A stretch of DNA of 51,321 nt from Chryseobacterium gleum (GCA_945897755.1 CAMDGH010000008.1:1-51321); one strand, 5' to 3'; shown: positions 26,319 through 36,956, counted from the stretch's first letter. A program made the numbers and translations. Notes: a model not told the origin generated them from the sequence alone.

Positions 26319-29300
26319 ATGCTAAAATATTTGCTGCTTATTTCTACTTGTTTCCCTCTTGTCTTTTTATATTCTCAGATGAGTGCTAAGTACACAAATG
26401 AATACGTAATATATGACCGAGCTATAGAACTATTCGAAAAGGAACAATTTAGTGCCGCTCGAAATGAATTTAGAGCCTATTTAAATCTCTCTGGTCAAAA
26501 AAATGATCCAACATACATTAAAGCATCTTATTATGAAGCTATTTCTGGATTAGAATTACAACACAATGATGCTGTATCAATGGTGGAGAAGTTCATTCAG
26601 AATTACCCTGAAAATATATACAATAATTCTATATACAATAAGTTAGGCTTGTATTATTATGCTAAAAAAGATTGGAAAGAAGTGATAAAATGGTTTAAGA
26701 AAATTAAAACAATTCAACAAGACCAAAAAGATGAGTATTATTTTAAGTTAGGATATGCTTATTTTCAATTGAAAAAAATAACAGATGCCCGTAAAATGTT
26801 TTTTGAAGTCCGAAAAAGTACGAGTCAATATGGTGCGCCAGCCCTATACTATTATTCTCATATTGCGTATCAAGAAAAACAATATCAAACTGCTTTAGAC
26901 GGGTTTACAAAACTACTATCAGATAAGAAATTCAGTACGATGGTCCCATATTACATCTGTCAAATTTATTATTACCAACAGAAATATGACGAAGTAGCTG
27001 AATTTGCTAAAACATTAACCGACAGTACAAGTAAGGCTAATCAACGACAGGTTCAACAAATAATTGGAGATTCTTATTATAAAATTGGCAAATTTAAAGA
27101 GGCCGTTACTTTTTTAGAAAAGTCGTCAAAAAATCAAAAATTAACCCGAGAAGAAGAATTCCAACTCGCTTATTCTTTTTATAAAAGTGCTAATTACGAC
27201 AAGGCCATTAAATTATTTGACCGTATAAAATCACCTGTTGATAAAGAAGGACACACAGCCTTATATCATATTGGAGAATGTTACTTAAAAAAAGGGGATG
27301 AATTAGCAGCCCGAAAAGCATTTGAAATTGCATCTATTTATGATGTGCTCCCTCAAATTCAAGAAGATGCCTTATACAATTTTGCTGTATTGTCTTACAA
27401 ATTAGACATTAATCCGTATAATGAAGCATTAAGAGCGCTATCATTATACATTCAAAAATATCCAAATTCCCCTCGGAAAAATGATGCGGTTGAGTGTTTA
27501 ATCAATGTGTACATGCAAACAAATAATTATGAATCTGCATTGAAATCGTTGGATAAATTTGCTAAATTAGACATAAAACTAGGCACGGCTTATCAAATTA
27601 TTTCATTTAACCGGGGAGTTGAACTTTTTCTGAAAGGAAACTACTATAAAGCCGTAGATGCCTTTGAGTTGGTTGATAAACATCCTGTTAATCTCGAGTT
27701 TTCTGCTAAAGCTAAATACTGGGTCGCGGAGTCATACCTGTTGTCAAACAATTATTCCAAAGCAATTACAGCATACAAAAACTTCTTGGATTTCCATAAT
27801 GTGTATTTACCTGAATTGAGAGCTGACGCATATTATAATTTGGGCTATGCACACTTAAATAAATCAGCGTACCCTTCTGTAATAGAATCGTTTAAAATGT
27901 ATTTGCAAGAAGCAAAACTGATTGGGTCTAAAGAGAAAAAATTGGATGCAACCATGAGGCTTGCAGACACTTATTTTCTTACAAAATCGAATGATTTAGC
28001 TATTCGTTATTATCAAGAAGCAATTAAATTAAATGAGGGTTCACAAGATCAAGCTTTGTTTTTCATTGCTAAAACCTATGGCTATAAACAAGATTTTGAA
28101 AATAAAGCCCTTTCATTGGAGTCTATTTTAATAAATTATCCTGCGAGTAAGTATAAATTAAATACCCTCTTTGAATTAGGGTTAACTTACCGTTTATTGA
28201 AAAGCGATGATAAAGCTTTTCAAAAATTTGATAAAATCTGTTTAGATTACCCTGAATCATCACTCGTAAAAGACGCATTGATTGAAATGGCAGATATTTA
28301 CATGAAGAAAGAGGAGTTTACGCTTTCTGAAATTAACTACAAAAAAGTGCTGGAAAAATATAGCGCTGATCGTTTGGCATGTGCAAATGCAGTGAAGGGT
28401 TTGGTGAATTTATATAAGACACTTCTTCAGCCTGAAAGGGTAGAGGAGGTTATTAATCAGTACGATTGTGCTGAATTTTCAAAAGATGAGCAGGAAGAAA
28501 TTTATTATAATACCGCTTTAGATCCTTATCTGGATAGTGCTTTTGCTAAAGCTTTACCCATGTTTGAAAAATACTTAACTAAATTTCCAAAAGGAAAATA
28601 CCATATTGAATTAAAATCCTATTTGGCAAATACCTTAATTCAGCTGAAACAAGAGGATTCTGCTGTTAAAATTTACAGGCAAATTCTAGACGAACCAACT
28701 ACTGATTTTTCTGAATTAGCTGCAATTAGAGTTTCTCGTTATTTCTACAATTCAAAAAAATACGAAGAAGCTCTAATTTATTACACAAAATTAGAGAATA
28801 TTACTACGAAACCCGATGTAATAAAAAATACGACGCTGGGTTTAATGAGATGCCATTTTATTCTTGAGCATTGGAGTAACGCTGCAAGTTATGCAGCAAA
28901 GGTTTTAGCAGCTTCTCCACTTACTAGTAGTGTTCAATTGGAAGCTGAGTTTGCACATGGAATTTCTTCCTACCATACCTCAAAATATCCTGAATCAAAG
29001 CGATCATTGGCTTGGGTTATTTTAAATACGACCAAAGAATTTGCTGCAGAAGCTCGTTTTTCAATTGCCGATATTGCCTTTTTGGAAAAGGATTTGGCTA
29101 AAGCAAACGAAGAGATTCAAGGGCTAATGAAGATGAAGCCATCTTACGACTTCTGGATCGCAAAAGCAATCTTACTTCAATCTAAGATTCATGTTGAGAA
29201 ATTTGACTTAATTCAAGCAGAACAATCAATTAATACGGTGCTTGAAAATTATCCTAACCAAGATGACGGTATCATCAAAGAGGCAGTTCATGCTAAAGAG

Positions 29301-29477
29301 GAATTGTTAAAATTGAAAAACCCACCACTTGTTGAAAAAGTGATTGAAGTTCTTCCTGAGGAAATTGAAATAGATGAAAATCAAGAAAATGAGATCGAAG
29401 ATACGTTGATTGAAATTGAATCTAATAATGAACAAGAGGAAATTGAAGGTCAACAACAAGAAGAAATTAAAGAATAA
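26319..29477 (+). CDS. Large exported TPR-repeat protein
   Basis: 1052 residues with a signal peptide (about 1-19, ending LYSQ), then tetratricopeptide/Sel1-type helical repeats along almost the full length. Repeat cores include YYFKLGYAYFQLKKITDARKMF, ALYHIGECYLKKGDELAARKAF and DAYYNLGYAHLNKSAY (shortened here to their recognisable parts). The C-terminal 50 residues are extremely acidic and Gln-rich (EIEIDENQENEIED). Predicted location is periplasm or the inner face of the outer membrane. Followed at once by an outer-membrane barrel gene, so a scaffold role for envelope assembly is plausible but unproven. TACCTAATTT at 26296 may be part of its promoter. Confidence 0.85.
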   Translation: MLKYLLLISTCFPLVFLYSQMSAKYTNEYVIYDRAIELFEKEQFSAARNEFRAYLNLSGQKNDPTYIKASYYEAISGLELQHNDAVSMVEKFIQNYPENIYNNSIYNKLGLYYYAKKDWKEVIKWFKKIKTIQQDQKDEYYFKLGYAYFQLKKITDARKMFFEVRKSTSQYGAPALYYYSHIAYQEKQYQTALDGFTKLLSDKKFSTMVPYYICQIYYYQQKYDEVAEFAKTLTDSTSKANQRQVQQIIGDSYYKIGKFKEAVTFLEKSSKNQKLTREEEFQLAYSFYKSANYDKAIKLFDRIKSPVDKEGHTALYHIGECYLKKGDELAARKAFEIASIYDVLPQIQEDALYNFAVLSYKLDINPYNEALRALSLYIQKYPNSPRKNDAVECLINVYMQTNNYESALKSLDKFAKLDIKLGTAYQIISFNRGVELFLKGNYYKAVDAFELVDKHPVNLEFSAKAKYWVAESYLLSNNYSKAITAYKNFLDFHNVYLPELRADAYYNLGYAHLNKSAYPSVIESFKMYLQEAKLIGSKEKKLDATMRLADTYFLTKSNDLAIRYYQEAIKLNEGSQDQALFFIAKTYGYKQDFENKALSLESILINYPASKYKLNTLFELGLTYRLLKSDDKAFQKFDKICLDYPESSLVKDALIEMADIYMKKEEFTLSEINYKKVLEKYSADRLACANAVKGLVNLYKTLLQPERVEEVINQYDCAEFSKDEQEEIYYNTALDPYLDSAFAKALPMFEKYLTKFPKGKYHIELKSYLANTLIQLKQEDSAVKIYRQILDEPTTDFSELAAIRVSRYFYNSKKYEEALIYYTKLENITTKPDVIKNTTLGLMRCHFILEHWSNAASYAAKVLAASPLTSSVQLEAEFAHGISSYHTSKYPESKRSLAWVILNTTKEFAAEARFSIADIAFLEKDLAKANEEIQGLMKMKPSYDFWIAKAILLQSKIHVEKFDLIQAEQSINTVLENYPNQDDGIIKEAVHAKEELLKLKNPPLVEKVIEVLPEEIEIDENQENEIEDTLIEIESNNEQEEIEGQQQEEIKE

Positions 29478-29498
29478 TTGAACTTAATTAAAACCCCT

Positions 29499-31199
29499 AT
29501 GAATCGTATATTTATATTTATTTATTTCAGTTTTACACTCTCAATGGTCTTTTCTCAAAAAGAAGAGGATGTAGCTGAAATGGTTACTACTGCTAAAAGA
29601 GAGGTCGAACAAACTATTCGTATTACGAATACTCCTTCCATTATTGATACAACCATTGTATACAAAATCATTGAATATCCTTTACTAGACATAAAATATG
29701 CTACAAAAATCACGTTAGAACCGATTCAAGCTGCTAATATAAGATTGAACGATAGTAAGTTAGTGAAATTGTATCATGGTTATATTAAAGCGGGCTTGGG
29801 CTCATATATAATGCCTTTAGGTGAACTATATTACAATAATACGAGGTCACGCAAGTATAGCTATGGAATAAATTTAAAACACATAAGCGCTTTTGGTGAT
29901 TTGTCTCGAAAAGAAGTTCCTTCACTAAAGCTTCCTACTGAATTTATTAATTCTTCTTTTTCTGCATTTGGTGGGATTACACAACTCACTTATGCGCTTA
30001 AAGGAAATGCTTATTTCTCTAATTATGCTATTAATCGATATGGTTCTAATTCTAATGTTTCAATTATAAAAAGTGATTTAATTGAACAACGTTACAAAGA
30101 AGCTGGAGCTAGCGTTGAATTTTTATCAAGTAAAATGGACAGTTTAAAATTAAATTATCTTTTGAATCTTTCTGTATACAATCGGAACGACAATAAAGAT
30201 AATCTATTAAATTACTGGGGGAATGAAAACAATATTGCATCACATAATTCATTTTGGTATAGAAAAGGAAAAGAAATGTTTGCTTCAGATGTATCTGTTC
30301 AGTATAATTCGTTTAAATCGGATACGCTTTTATCGAATACAATTTTTACACTCAAACCTTCCATTACTACTTTCGCTAAAAGCAATCGTTTAAAAGCTCA
30401 GATTGGAATGGATATCAATGCTGTATTTGCTGAAAAAACAAGTTTTGCTATTTATCCAATCGCCGAATTAAAGTGTGCTTTTTTTGATAATTTATTTATT
30501 CCGTATCTAGGTCTTACTGGTGGTTTAAAGCAGCAAACATTTAAGTCGTTATCTACACAAAATCCCTTCATTCAATCTAATCCTGATTTAAGGAATGAAA
30601 GTACACCGTATAAACTTTTCCTAGGTATTAGAGGTATATTATCAAAACACATGGAGTTTAATTTTGTAACTCATTTTTCTGAAATTAGAAATAAGGCCTT
30701 ATTTATTAGTGATTCTTCTAAGGCATTTAAAAGTAGAAATCAATTCTTAGTAATTTATGATACACTGAAAGTATTTTCAGCAGAGGCCTCTTTATCTTAT
30801 CAATTAGTAGAAAAATTGAAGTTGGATGGTATCGTTCGGTTTTTTAATTACGAATTAAATAATAATGCGCGTGCTTGGAATTTGCCACAATATCAGATAA
30901 TTTTTAGAGGTAATTATGCAGTGAATGATAAATTAAAGTTGAATTTGGATTTCAACGGAGAAGGCGGAAGAAAATCACTTGTAGTTGATTCTACCGCAGG
31001 TGTTAAAAAAGAAGATAATCAATACGTAAAAGAGTTGGGTTTCATTTTAGACATAAATCTAGGGATTGAATATAAATACACCAAACGAATCTCTGCTTTT
31101 TTACAATTCAACAATATTGCTTCTCAACAGTATTACCGCTGGTCTGATTACCCTGTTTTAGGGCTTCAAGTAATGGGAGGAGTTACGTTTAAATTTTAA
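29499..31199 (+). CDS. Outer-membrane beta-barrel protein, TonB-receptor-like
   Basis: 566 residues from the ATG at 29499; a frame from a TTG at 29478 adds seven residues before a good signal peptide (MNRIFIFIYFSFTLSMVFS) and is rejected. After a short linker the protein is a series of amphipathic strands (for example YKLFLGIRGILSK, QIIFRGNYAVND) and ends with GGVTFKF, a C-terminal aromatic typical of barrel insertion. It lacks an N-terminal plug with TonB box, so it resembles the barrel part of TonB-dependent receptors only. 21 bases after the TPR gene; likely one operon. Ligand unknown. Confidence 0.75.
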   Translation: MNRIFIFIYFSFTLSMVFSQKEEDVAEMVTTAKREVEQTIRITNTPSIIDTTIVYKIIEYPLLDIKYATKITLEPIQAANIRLNDSKLVKLYHGYIKAGLGSYIMPLGELYYNNTRSRKYSYGINLKHISAFGDLSRKEVPSLKLPTEFINSSFSAFGGITQLTYALKGNAYFSNYAINRYGSNSNVSIIKSDLIEQRYKEAGASVEFLSSKMDSLKLNYLLNLSVYNRNDNKDNLLNYWGNENNIASHNSFWYRKGKEMFASDVSVQYNSFKSDTLLSNTIFTLKPSITTFAKSNRLKAQIGMDINAVFAEKTSFAIYPIAELKCAFFDNLFIPYLGLTGGLKQQTFKSLSTQNPFIQSNPDLRNESTPYKLFLGIRGILSKHMEFNFVTHFSEIRNKALFISDSSKAFKSRNQFLVIYDTLKVFSAEASLSYQLVEKLKLDGIVRFFNYELNNNARAWNLPQYQIIFRGNYAVNDKLKLNLDFNGEGGRKSLVVDSTAGVKKEDNQYVKELGFILDINLGIEYKYTKRISAFLQFNNIASQQYYRWSDYPVLGLQVMGGVTFKF

Positions 31200-31251
31200 A
31201 ATTTTTACAATTCGATACTAAGTCAATGCTAGGATTTCATATCCCTGTCAA

Positions 31252-32370
31252 TCATAGTTTGTGTGAAAAAGCAATTAATTTGTCGCAAAAATTCTCCCAC
31301 GAATTTTCATTTTTTTCTTTTTGAATTTCAAGGGATAAAGCTTCTTTCATTTCTTCTTCGAAATAGATTTTAATTGAGGCAGCAATATCCGTAGATGTAG
31401 GTGTTTCAACAATTAATCCGGTTTTTAAATGTTGAATGGTTTCCTTTAACCCTCCTACATTTGTTGCAATTATAGGAAGGTTATAGTGATGGGCGATTGA
31501 AGTTATACCTGATTGTGTCGCTGATTTGTAGGGCAATATACATACATCAGCAGCTGAAAAATAAACTGAAACTGAATCATCAGCAATGTATTTTGTGAAT
31601 AAATGAATCCTGTTTTTGGCTGTTGAATCATTTATTTTTTTCTCATACGTTTCAAAATTACCATATATTTCTCCAGCAATTAAAAGTTGATAGCTATCAT
31701 CAAGCATGTCCATTGCTTCAATTAACAAATCGAGCCCTTTATATGCTCTTATAAAACCGAAAAACAATAGCGTCTTTTTTTCACTTGCTATTCTAAGTTC
31801 TTTTTTTGCTTTTAATGGATCTATTTGTTCTGGGAAATGTGAGTATACAGGGTGATTTAAACGAAGATATACAGCATCTGGCTTTATGGATAACAAATCT
31901 TTTAGTACAGCGTCAGACATCACTATAAAGCCATCGTTATTATTTAAAAAGTAACGATTACAAAAACCATCAAAAAAACGTTTTTCATGCGGTTTTACGT
32001 TGTCTAAAATACTAATCCGTTTTGATTTTTTAAAAAGTGCTTTACAAACGTATCCCAACGAAGGTCCAAAAAATGTCATCCAGTATTTTGTGATGATAAT
32101 ATCGGGATTAAATTTCTTTATTTTTCGAGCTGTGTTGATGTAGCTAATTGGGTTTATTGAATCTAATACCTGTTCTGTTGGTATTTCATCTGCTTTGTCA
32201 TCTGATGTCACATATTGTGTTTCTCCTGGAAATAAAAGCGATGGATACTGACGTTTAAACGTATATGCTTTTACCGTATGGTTTTTTTCAAGTGACCTGT
32301 ACAGTAAGGCGTTAAACTGAGCTATACCGCCTCTAAATGGGAAAAAAGTAGATAAAAAAGCAATTTTCAT
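31252..32370 (-). CDS. Glycosyltransferase, GT4 type
   Basis: A 372-residue GT-B fold enzyme expected to transfer a sugar from a nucleotide donor in envelope glycan synthesis. N-terminal acceptor side begins MKIAFLSTFFPFRGGIAQFN. The donor side has LLFFGFIRAYKGLDLLIEAM and the nucleotide-sugar region PYKSATQSGITSIAHHYNLP followed by IATNVGGLKE. The usual E-x7-E pair is not evident in that region (SATQSGI), which is seen in some GT4 branches. The gene lies 8 bases after the GT9 gene on the same strand, so both act in one pathway. Confidence 0.88.
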   Translation of the reverse strand: MKIAFLSTFFPFRGGIAQFNALLYRSLEKNHTVKAYTFKRQYPSLLFPGETQYVTSDDKADEIPTEQVLDSINPISYINTARKIKKFNPDIIITKYWMTFFGPSLGYVCKALFKKSKRISILDNVKPHEKRFFDGFCNRYFLNNNDGFIVMSDAVLKDLLSIKPDAVYLRLNHPVYSHFPEQIDPLKAKKELRIASEKKTLLFFGFIRAYKGLDLLIEAMDMLDDSYQLLIAGEIYGNFETYEKKINDSTAKNRIHLFTKYIADDSVSVYFSAADVCILPYKSATQSGITSIAHHYNLPIIATNVGGLKETIQHLKTGLIVETPTSTDIAASIKIYFEEEMKEALSLEIQKEKNENSWENFCDKLIAFSHKL

Positions 32371-32378
32371 AATTATGA

Positions 32379-33467
32379 TTAAACTAATTCCTTAATTGCT
32401 TTCATAAAATCGGCGGGTTGTATGGAATGCATACACGACTCACCTTTAATACAGGTATTTCCATAAAAACAGACACAGGGTACGTGAGGCTCTACCAATT
32501 TTCCCCTGTCGTATAATTCAAATTCATGTTTATTAAATATGGTATTGCATAGGACCAACTTCTTTTTCAACGCAGTGGCGATGTGCATCATCATAGAAAC
32601 TTGCGTGACGATGATTTCACAACCATTACTTATTGCTATAAATTCTTCTAATGAATAATGACCTGGATAATAGGTTGATGTCATTGAAGACATACGCTGG
32701 TTTTTTTCGTGTTCTAGTTCACCCCCTAGAAATACGGGATAAAAACCATCTTTTTGTAATAAATCAGCTAACTCCATCCATGACCTATCTGACCATAAGC
32801 GTGTATTCCATCTTGGACCGCAACCAGTATTAAGTCCCACGATTAATTTCCCCTTTGCCTTATCAGATAGGGTTTCTTTCCATTTTTTTGCTAATGAATC
32901 GTTTAACGCTATTAAATAGTCCTCTTTCTGAAATTTAAAATGGCAAATTTCAAATATTTCTTCTAGGTATGATTTCGTGTTTTTGACGGAAAGTTCATCA
33001 AAAAAACCAGTCATTAATTTGTGTTCTGCAGCAGGAGTTGCTGGTGCTATGTGATTATTTTTCCATGTATACCCATACTTTGTATTCGCACATACATTTT
33101 CTAATAACATACATGCTTCCATGTCTTTGTCTAAATTTACCGCAATGTCGAATGTACTGTGTTGAATGGTGAAAACGGAAGTGAATTCCCATTTGCAAAT
33201 AACATCAATTTGATCAGAAGGTAAAATTGCAGGACTTAATGTAATCCAAGTAATATGAACTCCTGGGTATGATTTCCTAAACTTTTCAACTAATGGTGTA
33301 GTTCTTATTACATCACCCAATGCACCTAATTTAATTATTAAAATACGTGTTTTAATCGGTTCATAATAAGAACAAGATACGCACAAAGTGTTTTCTTTTT
33401 TGTTTGGCAAACAAGGGATATTCGTTCTGAAGTGCCTACAATCGTACTTTACTTCTGTTAAATTCAT
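32379..33467 (-). CDS. Glycosyltransferase family 9 (heptosyltransferase-like)
   Basis: 362 residues from the ATG at 33465-33467; a longer TTG start at 33497 is less likely. The GT9 signature ILIIKLGALGDVIRTTPLV follows an N-terminal four-cysteine module (C10, C19, C29, C32) that looks metal-binding. A second Cys-rich patch lies near the C-terminus (VPCVCFYGNTCIKGESC). GT9 enzymes add heptose or related sugars to LPS core; GLNTGCGPRWNTRLW and the late ISNGCEIIVTQVSMMMHIA match donor-site regions. Upstream of the GT4 gene, so probably an LPS-type glycan pair. Confidence 0.86.
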   Translation of the reverse strand: MNLTEVKYDCRHFRTNIPCLPNKKENTLCVSCSYYEPIKTRILIIKLGALGDVIRTTPLVEKFRKSYPGVHITWITLSPAILPSDQIDVICKWEFTSVFTIQHSTFDIAVNLDKDMEACMLLENVCANTKYGYTWKNNHIAPATPAAEHKLMTGFFDELSVKNTKSYLEEIFEICHFKFQKEDYLIALNDSLAKKWKETLSDKAKGKLIVGLNTGCGPRWNTRLWSDRSWMELADLLQKDGFYPVFLGGELEHEKNQRMSSMTSTYYPGHYSLEEFIAISNGCEIIVTQVSMMMHIATALKKKLVLCNTIFNKHEFELYDRGKLVEPHVPCVCFYGNTCIKGESCMHSIQPADFMKAIKELV

Positions 33468-33589
33468 GGTTGTTTTGATTTCATGATTCTTTTCCAAAGA
33501 TAAACGTTTTATTAAAAGTCTTAATTGTTTTTTATAAAGCTTTATTTGGGTTTATTCTTTGTTGTAATTATACTAAACTAAAGTAAAAT

Positions 33590-34900
33590 TTAAATCGTTT
33601 TTTCTCTATTTTCTTCAATAGTCTCAATTTTTTTAACCGAATTAATAATCAAACGTAGTGATTGATCATAAGAAAAATAGCTCCATACCCAATTAAAAAG
33701 CGTCTGAAGTTTATTTTTAGTCCCGACTAATGACATAAGATGAACAAACATCCAGATGCACCATGCAAAAAAACCGCTAAATTTCATCGTAGGAAATTCA
33801 ACTACGGCTAAATTTCTACCGATTGTTGCCATTGATCCTAAATCGCTATACGTAAATTCTTTCCATTCTTTTTTTGTTTTAGCACTTATATTTTTCCCTA
33901 ATAAACGCGCTTGTTGAATGGCCACTTGAGCTACTTGTGGATGGCCAGCTGGATAAGAAGTGCCTTCAGACATGGAAGCAATGTCACCAAGAGCAAATAC
34001 ATTCGTATATGATTCTACTTGATTGTAACGATTTACTTTTATTCTATTTGAGGGTAAAATTAATTCTGGTTCAATCCCTTTTATTGAATTTCCGATTACT
34101 CCTGCAGCCCAAATTACAGTTGATGTCTCTATTTGTTCCCCATTATTAAGTATTACCGAATTTCCATCGTAAGATGCAACTCGAGTTCCTGTTAAAACCT
34201 TAACATTTAGGTTTTTTAAATAAAGTGTTGCTTTCGAGGATGCATGGTCTTTCATGGCATTTAATACCCTGGGCGAACTTTCAATAAGGTAAATATCCAT
34301 TTCCTCAAAATTAATTTCAGGATAGTCTTTCGGTAAAATATACCTTCTCATGTCTGCTAAGGAACCAGCTACTTCAACGCCTGTTGGCCCTCCTCCTACG
34401 ATTACAATCGTTAAGTGTTTCTTTTTTATCTTTATATTACTTGTTTGGACTGCTTTTTCTAGTGTTGTAAAAAGTGTGTTTCGAATATTTAATGCTTCTC
34501 CAGTTGATTTTAGAGGAAGGCAATGTTGAGAAAGTTGTACATTTTCATAAAAATTTGTAGTCGTGCCAATTGCGATTACAAGTTTGTCGTAGGGTATGAT
34601 TCCGATATCGGTATATACCTCTTGATTAGCTGTATCTATACCTGCTACTTGCGTTACTCTTAAGTGAAAGTTTTTTCGATTTTGAAATAATTTACGGAAA
34701 GGAAATGAAATCGCACTAGGCTCTAATCCTGCAGTTGCAACTTGATAAAAAAGTGGCTGAAATTGATGAAAATTCTGTTTGTCTAATAAAATAACTTGAA
34801 ATTTTTTATCGGATATTTTTTTTGCAAATTCTATTCCTGCAAATCCTCCACCTATAACTACAATTCGCTCAAGTTCTGTTTTTGGAATATTAGCTACCAT
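33590..34900 (-). CDS. Type II NADH dehydrogenase (NDH-2)
   Basis: A 436-residue flavoprotein that passes electrons from NADH to quinone without pumping protons. FAD site VVIGGGFAGIEFAKK at the N-terminus, second dinucleotide site VIVGGGPTGVEVAGSLADM at about 166, and FAD-binding NVFALGDIASM at about 300. The C-terminal 90 residues include an amphipathic/hydrophobic stretch (FFAWCIWMFVHLMSLVG) that anchors such enzymes to the membrane. Divergent from pdxJ; 122 bases upstream of the GT9 gene with no terminator seen. Confidence 0.93.
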   Translation of the reverse strand: MVANIPKTELERIVVIGGGFAGIEFAKKISDKKFQVILLDKQNFHQFQPLFYQVATAGLEPSAISFPFRKLFQNRKNFHLRVTQVAGIDTANQEVYTDIGIIPYDKLVIAIGTTTNFYENVQLSQHCLPLKSTGEALNIRNTLFTTLEKAVQTSNIKIKKKHLTIVIVGGGPTGVEVAGSLADMRRYILPKDYPEINFEEMDIYLIESSPRVLNAMKDHASSKATLYLKNLNVKVLTGTRVASYDGNSVILNNGEQIETSTVIWAAGVIGNSIKGIEPELILPSNRIKVNRYNQVESYTNVFALGDIASMSEGTSYPAGHPQVAQVAIQQARLLGKNISAKTKKEWKEFTYSDLGSMATIGRNLAVVEFPTMKFSGFFAWCIWMFVHLMSLVGTKNKLQTLFNWVWSYFSYDQSLRLIINSVKKIETIEENREKTI

Positions 34901-35014
34901 ATTTAATTTTAAGCTAAAATTAATAAACCTAATTGACTTTTTATAAATTGCGCTATCTTTTCGTTAATTTTTATCTAATCAAGTTTTTGATTAATTTCGT
35001 TACCTAAATACAGT

Positions 35015-35740
35015 ATGATGCATACAGTTTTAAGTGTTAATATAAATAAAATAGCAACAATTCGAAATGCAAGAGGCGGAAGTATGCCAAATGTGGTTCA
35101 GGTTGCAATTGATTGTGTACGATTTGGCGCTCAGGGAATAACGGTTCACCCAAGGCCTGACGAACGTCATATTACTTTGAAGGATACCTTTGATCTAGCA
35201 GCTGTAATTTCTGACGATTTTAACATCGAAGGTTACCCTGATGATCGTTTTATAGAAATGATAAAGGCAATCAAGCCAAAGCAAGCAACTTTAGTGCCCG
35301 ATCCTCCAAACACACTTACTTCTGATGCAGGGTGGGATACAATAAGTGATTATAATAAACTTAAAGAAATAGTTAAAACTATCAAAAGCTTAGGCGTTAC
35401 TACTGTTTTATTTATTGACACTGAACTTCTTAAAATTGAGTATGCCGCTAAAATAGGAGCAGATAGGATCGAATTATATACTGGTCCTTACGCATCTCAA
35501 TTTGAAATAGACAAAGAAATGGCTATTGCTCCATACATTACCGCAGCTAATTTAGCTCATAAGTTAGGTATGGGTATCAATGCAGGCCATGATTTAAATC
35601 TTGAAAATTTAGCTTATTTCAAACAAAATATCCCTCATTTAGCAGAAGTTTCGATCGGTCATGCACTAATCTCCGATGCATTGTATTTTGGATTAGAGAA
35701 TACGATTCAGCGCTATTTATATCAGTTAAACCAACATTAA
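35015..35740 (+). CDS. pdxJ: Pyridoxine 5'-phosphate synthase
   Basis: 241 residues, normal length. Condenses 1-deoxyxylulose 5-phosphate with 3-amino-2-oxopropyl phosphate to form pyridoxine phosphate, in the DXP-dependent vitamin B6 pathway. TIM-barrel with family blocks VNINKIATIRNARGG, TVHPRPDERHI, RIELYTGPYA, GINAGHDLNLENL and EVSIGHALISDALYFGL, the last being the phosphate-binding region. Two ATGs in tandem (35015 and 35018) could start it. The PLP-dependent metB-like gene follows after 11 bases, linking cofactor supply to a cofactor user. Confidence 0.96.
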   Translation: MMHTVLSVNINKIATIRNARGGSMPNVVQVAIDCVRFGAQGITVHPRPDERHITLKDTFDLAAVISDDFNIEGYPDDRFIEMIKAIKPKQATLVPDPPNTLTSDAGWDTISDYNKLKEIVKTIKSLGVTTVLFIDTELLKIEYAAKIGADRIELYTGPYASQFEIDKEMAIAPYITAANLAHKLGMGINAGHDLNLENLAYFKQNIPHLAEVSIGHALISDALYFGLENTIQRYLYQLNQH

Positions 35741-35751
35741 ATAATAACCAC

Positions 35752-36891
35752 ATGAAATTTAACACAAAAGTAATTCACGCAGGAGTTCACCCAGACGAAG
35801 CTACTGGAGCAATTATGACTCCAATTTATCAAACATCAACCTATGTCCAAGATGGTGTTGGAAATCATAAAGGGTATGAGTATTCAAGAACGCTAAATCC
35901 GACGCGTCATGCGCTCGAAAAAAACATGGCTGCAATTGAAAACGGCAAATTTGGAGCTTGTTTTGGATCTGGATTAGCGGCAATAGATTGTATTATCAAA
36001 ATGCTTAATCCTGGTGATGAGGTTATTTCTACCAACGACTTATATGGGGGGAGCTACCGTTTGTTCAATACGATATTCGCTAAATATGGCATTGTATTTC
36101 ATTATGTAGATATGTCAGATACGCGGGAAATTGAACGATTTGTAAATCAAAATACTAAATTGATCTGGGTTGAAACACCAACCAATCCAATGATGAATAT
36201 TGTTGATATTGAAGCTGTTGCTTCTATTTCAAAAAAAGCAAATGCAATGCTTGCGGTTGATAATACTTTTGCTACTCCATATTTACAAAACCCGCTAGAT
36301 CTTGGTGCTGACATTGTCATGCATTCTGCTACAAAATACCTAGGTGGTCATTCTGATGTGGTAATGGGAGTTCTCGTTACTGCTAATCAAGAAATTGCCG
36401 ATGAAATGTATCGGATACAAAATTCTACAGGAGCTGTAACTGCACCAATGGACTCTTTTTTAGTTTTGAGGGGTATTAAAACGTTACACTTGCGTGTACA
36501 ACGTCATTGTGAAAATGGGGAAAAGATTGCTTATTTCTTAGCTTCTCATCCGAAAGTAGATAAGGTGTATTGGCCAGGATTTGAAACGCATCCAAATCAC
36601 CACATTGCTAAGAAACAAATGAGGGGGTTTGGCGGAATGATTTCTTTTACTTTGAAAGGAAATAGGATCGAAGATGCTCATGCATTTGTGAAAAAAGTTA
36701 CTGTGTTTGCTTTGGCTGAATCCCTGGGTGGTGTAGAGTCGTTAATAGGACATCCTGCTACGATGACTCATGCCTCAATCCCAAAAGAAGTAAGGGAAAA
36801 ATCTGGTGTAATTGATTCATTAATTAGATTAAGTGTTGGTGTAGAAGATGTTGAAGACCTGATAGTTGATTTAAGTCAAGCATTTAACTAA
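35752..36891 (+). CDS. metB: Trans-sulfuration PLP enzyme (cystathionine gamma-synthase/lyase)
   Basis: A 379-residue fold-type I PLP enzyme of the Cys/Met metabolism family. PLP lysine K195 lies in [11 protein letters not shown]; other family blocks are [51 protein letters not shown] and [18 protein letters not shown]. These cover gamma-synthase, gamma-lyase and O-acetylhomoserine enzymes, which cannot be told apart with certainty here; the gene symbol is a best guess. Probably co-transcribed with pdxJ. No terminator-like hairpin after it. Confidence 0.88.
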   Translation: MKFNTKVIHAGVHPDEATGAIMTPIYQTSTYVQDGVGNHKGYEYSRTLNPTRHALEKNMAAIENGKFGACFGSGLAAIDCIIKMLNPGDEVISTNDLYGGSYRLFNTIFAKYGIVFHYVDMSDTREIERFVNQNTKLIWVETPTNPMMNIVDIEAVASISKKANAMLAVDNTFATPYLQNPLDLGADIVMHSATKYLGGHSDVVMGVLVTANQEIADEMYRIQNSTGAVTAPMDSFLVLRGIKTLHLRVQRHCENGEKIAYFLASHPKVDKVYWPGFETHPNHHIAKKQMRGFGGMISFTLKGNRIEDAHAFVKKVTVFALAESLGGVESLIGHPATMTHASIPKEVREKSGVIDSLIRLSVGVEDVEDLIVDLSQAFN

Positions 36892-36956
36892 AACGATAAT
36901 TATAGTTATGTTTTGTTTTAAATAATTGGTGTTTAAATTTAGGTTTTAAAGGGTCT

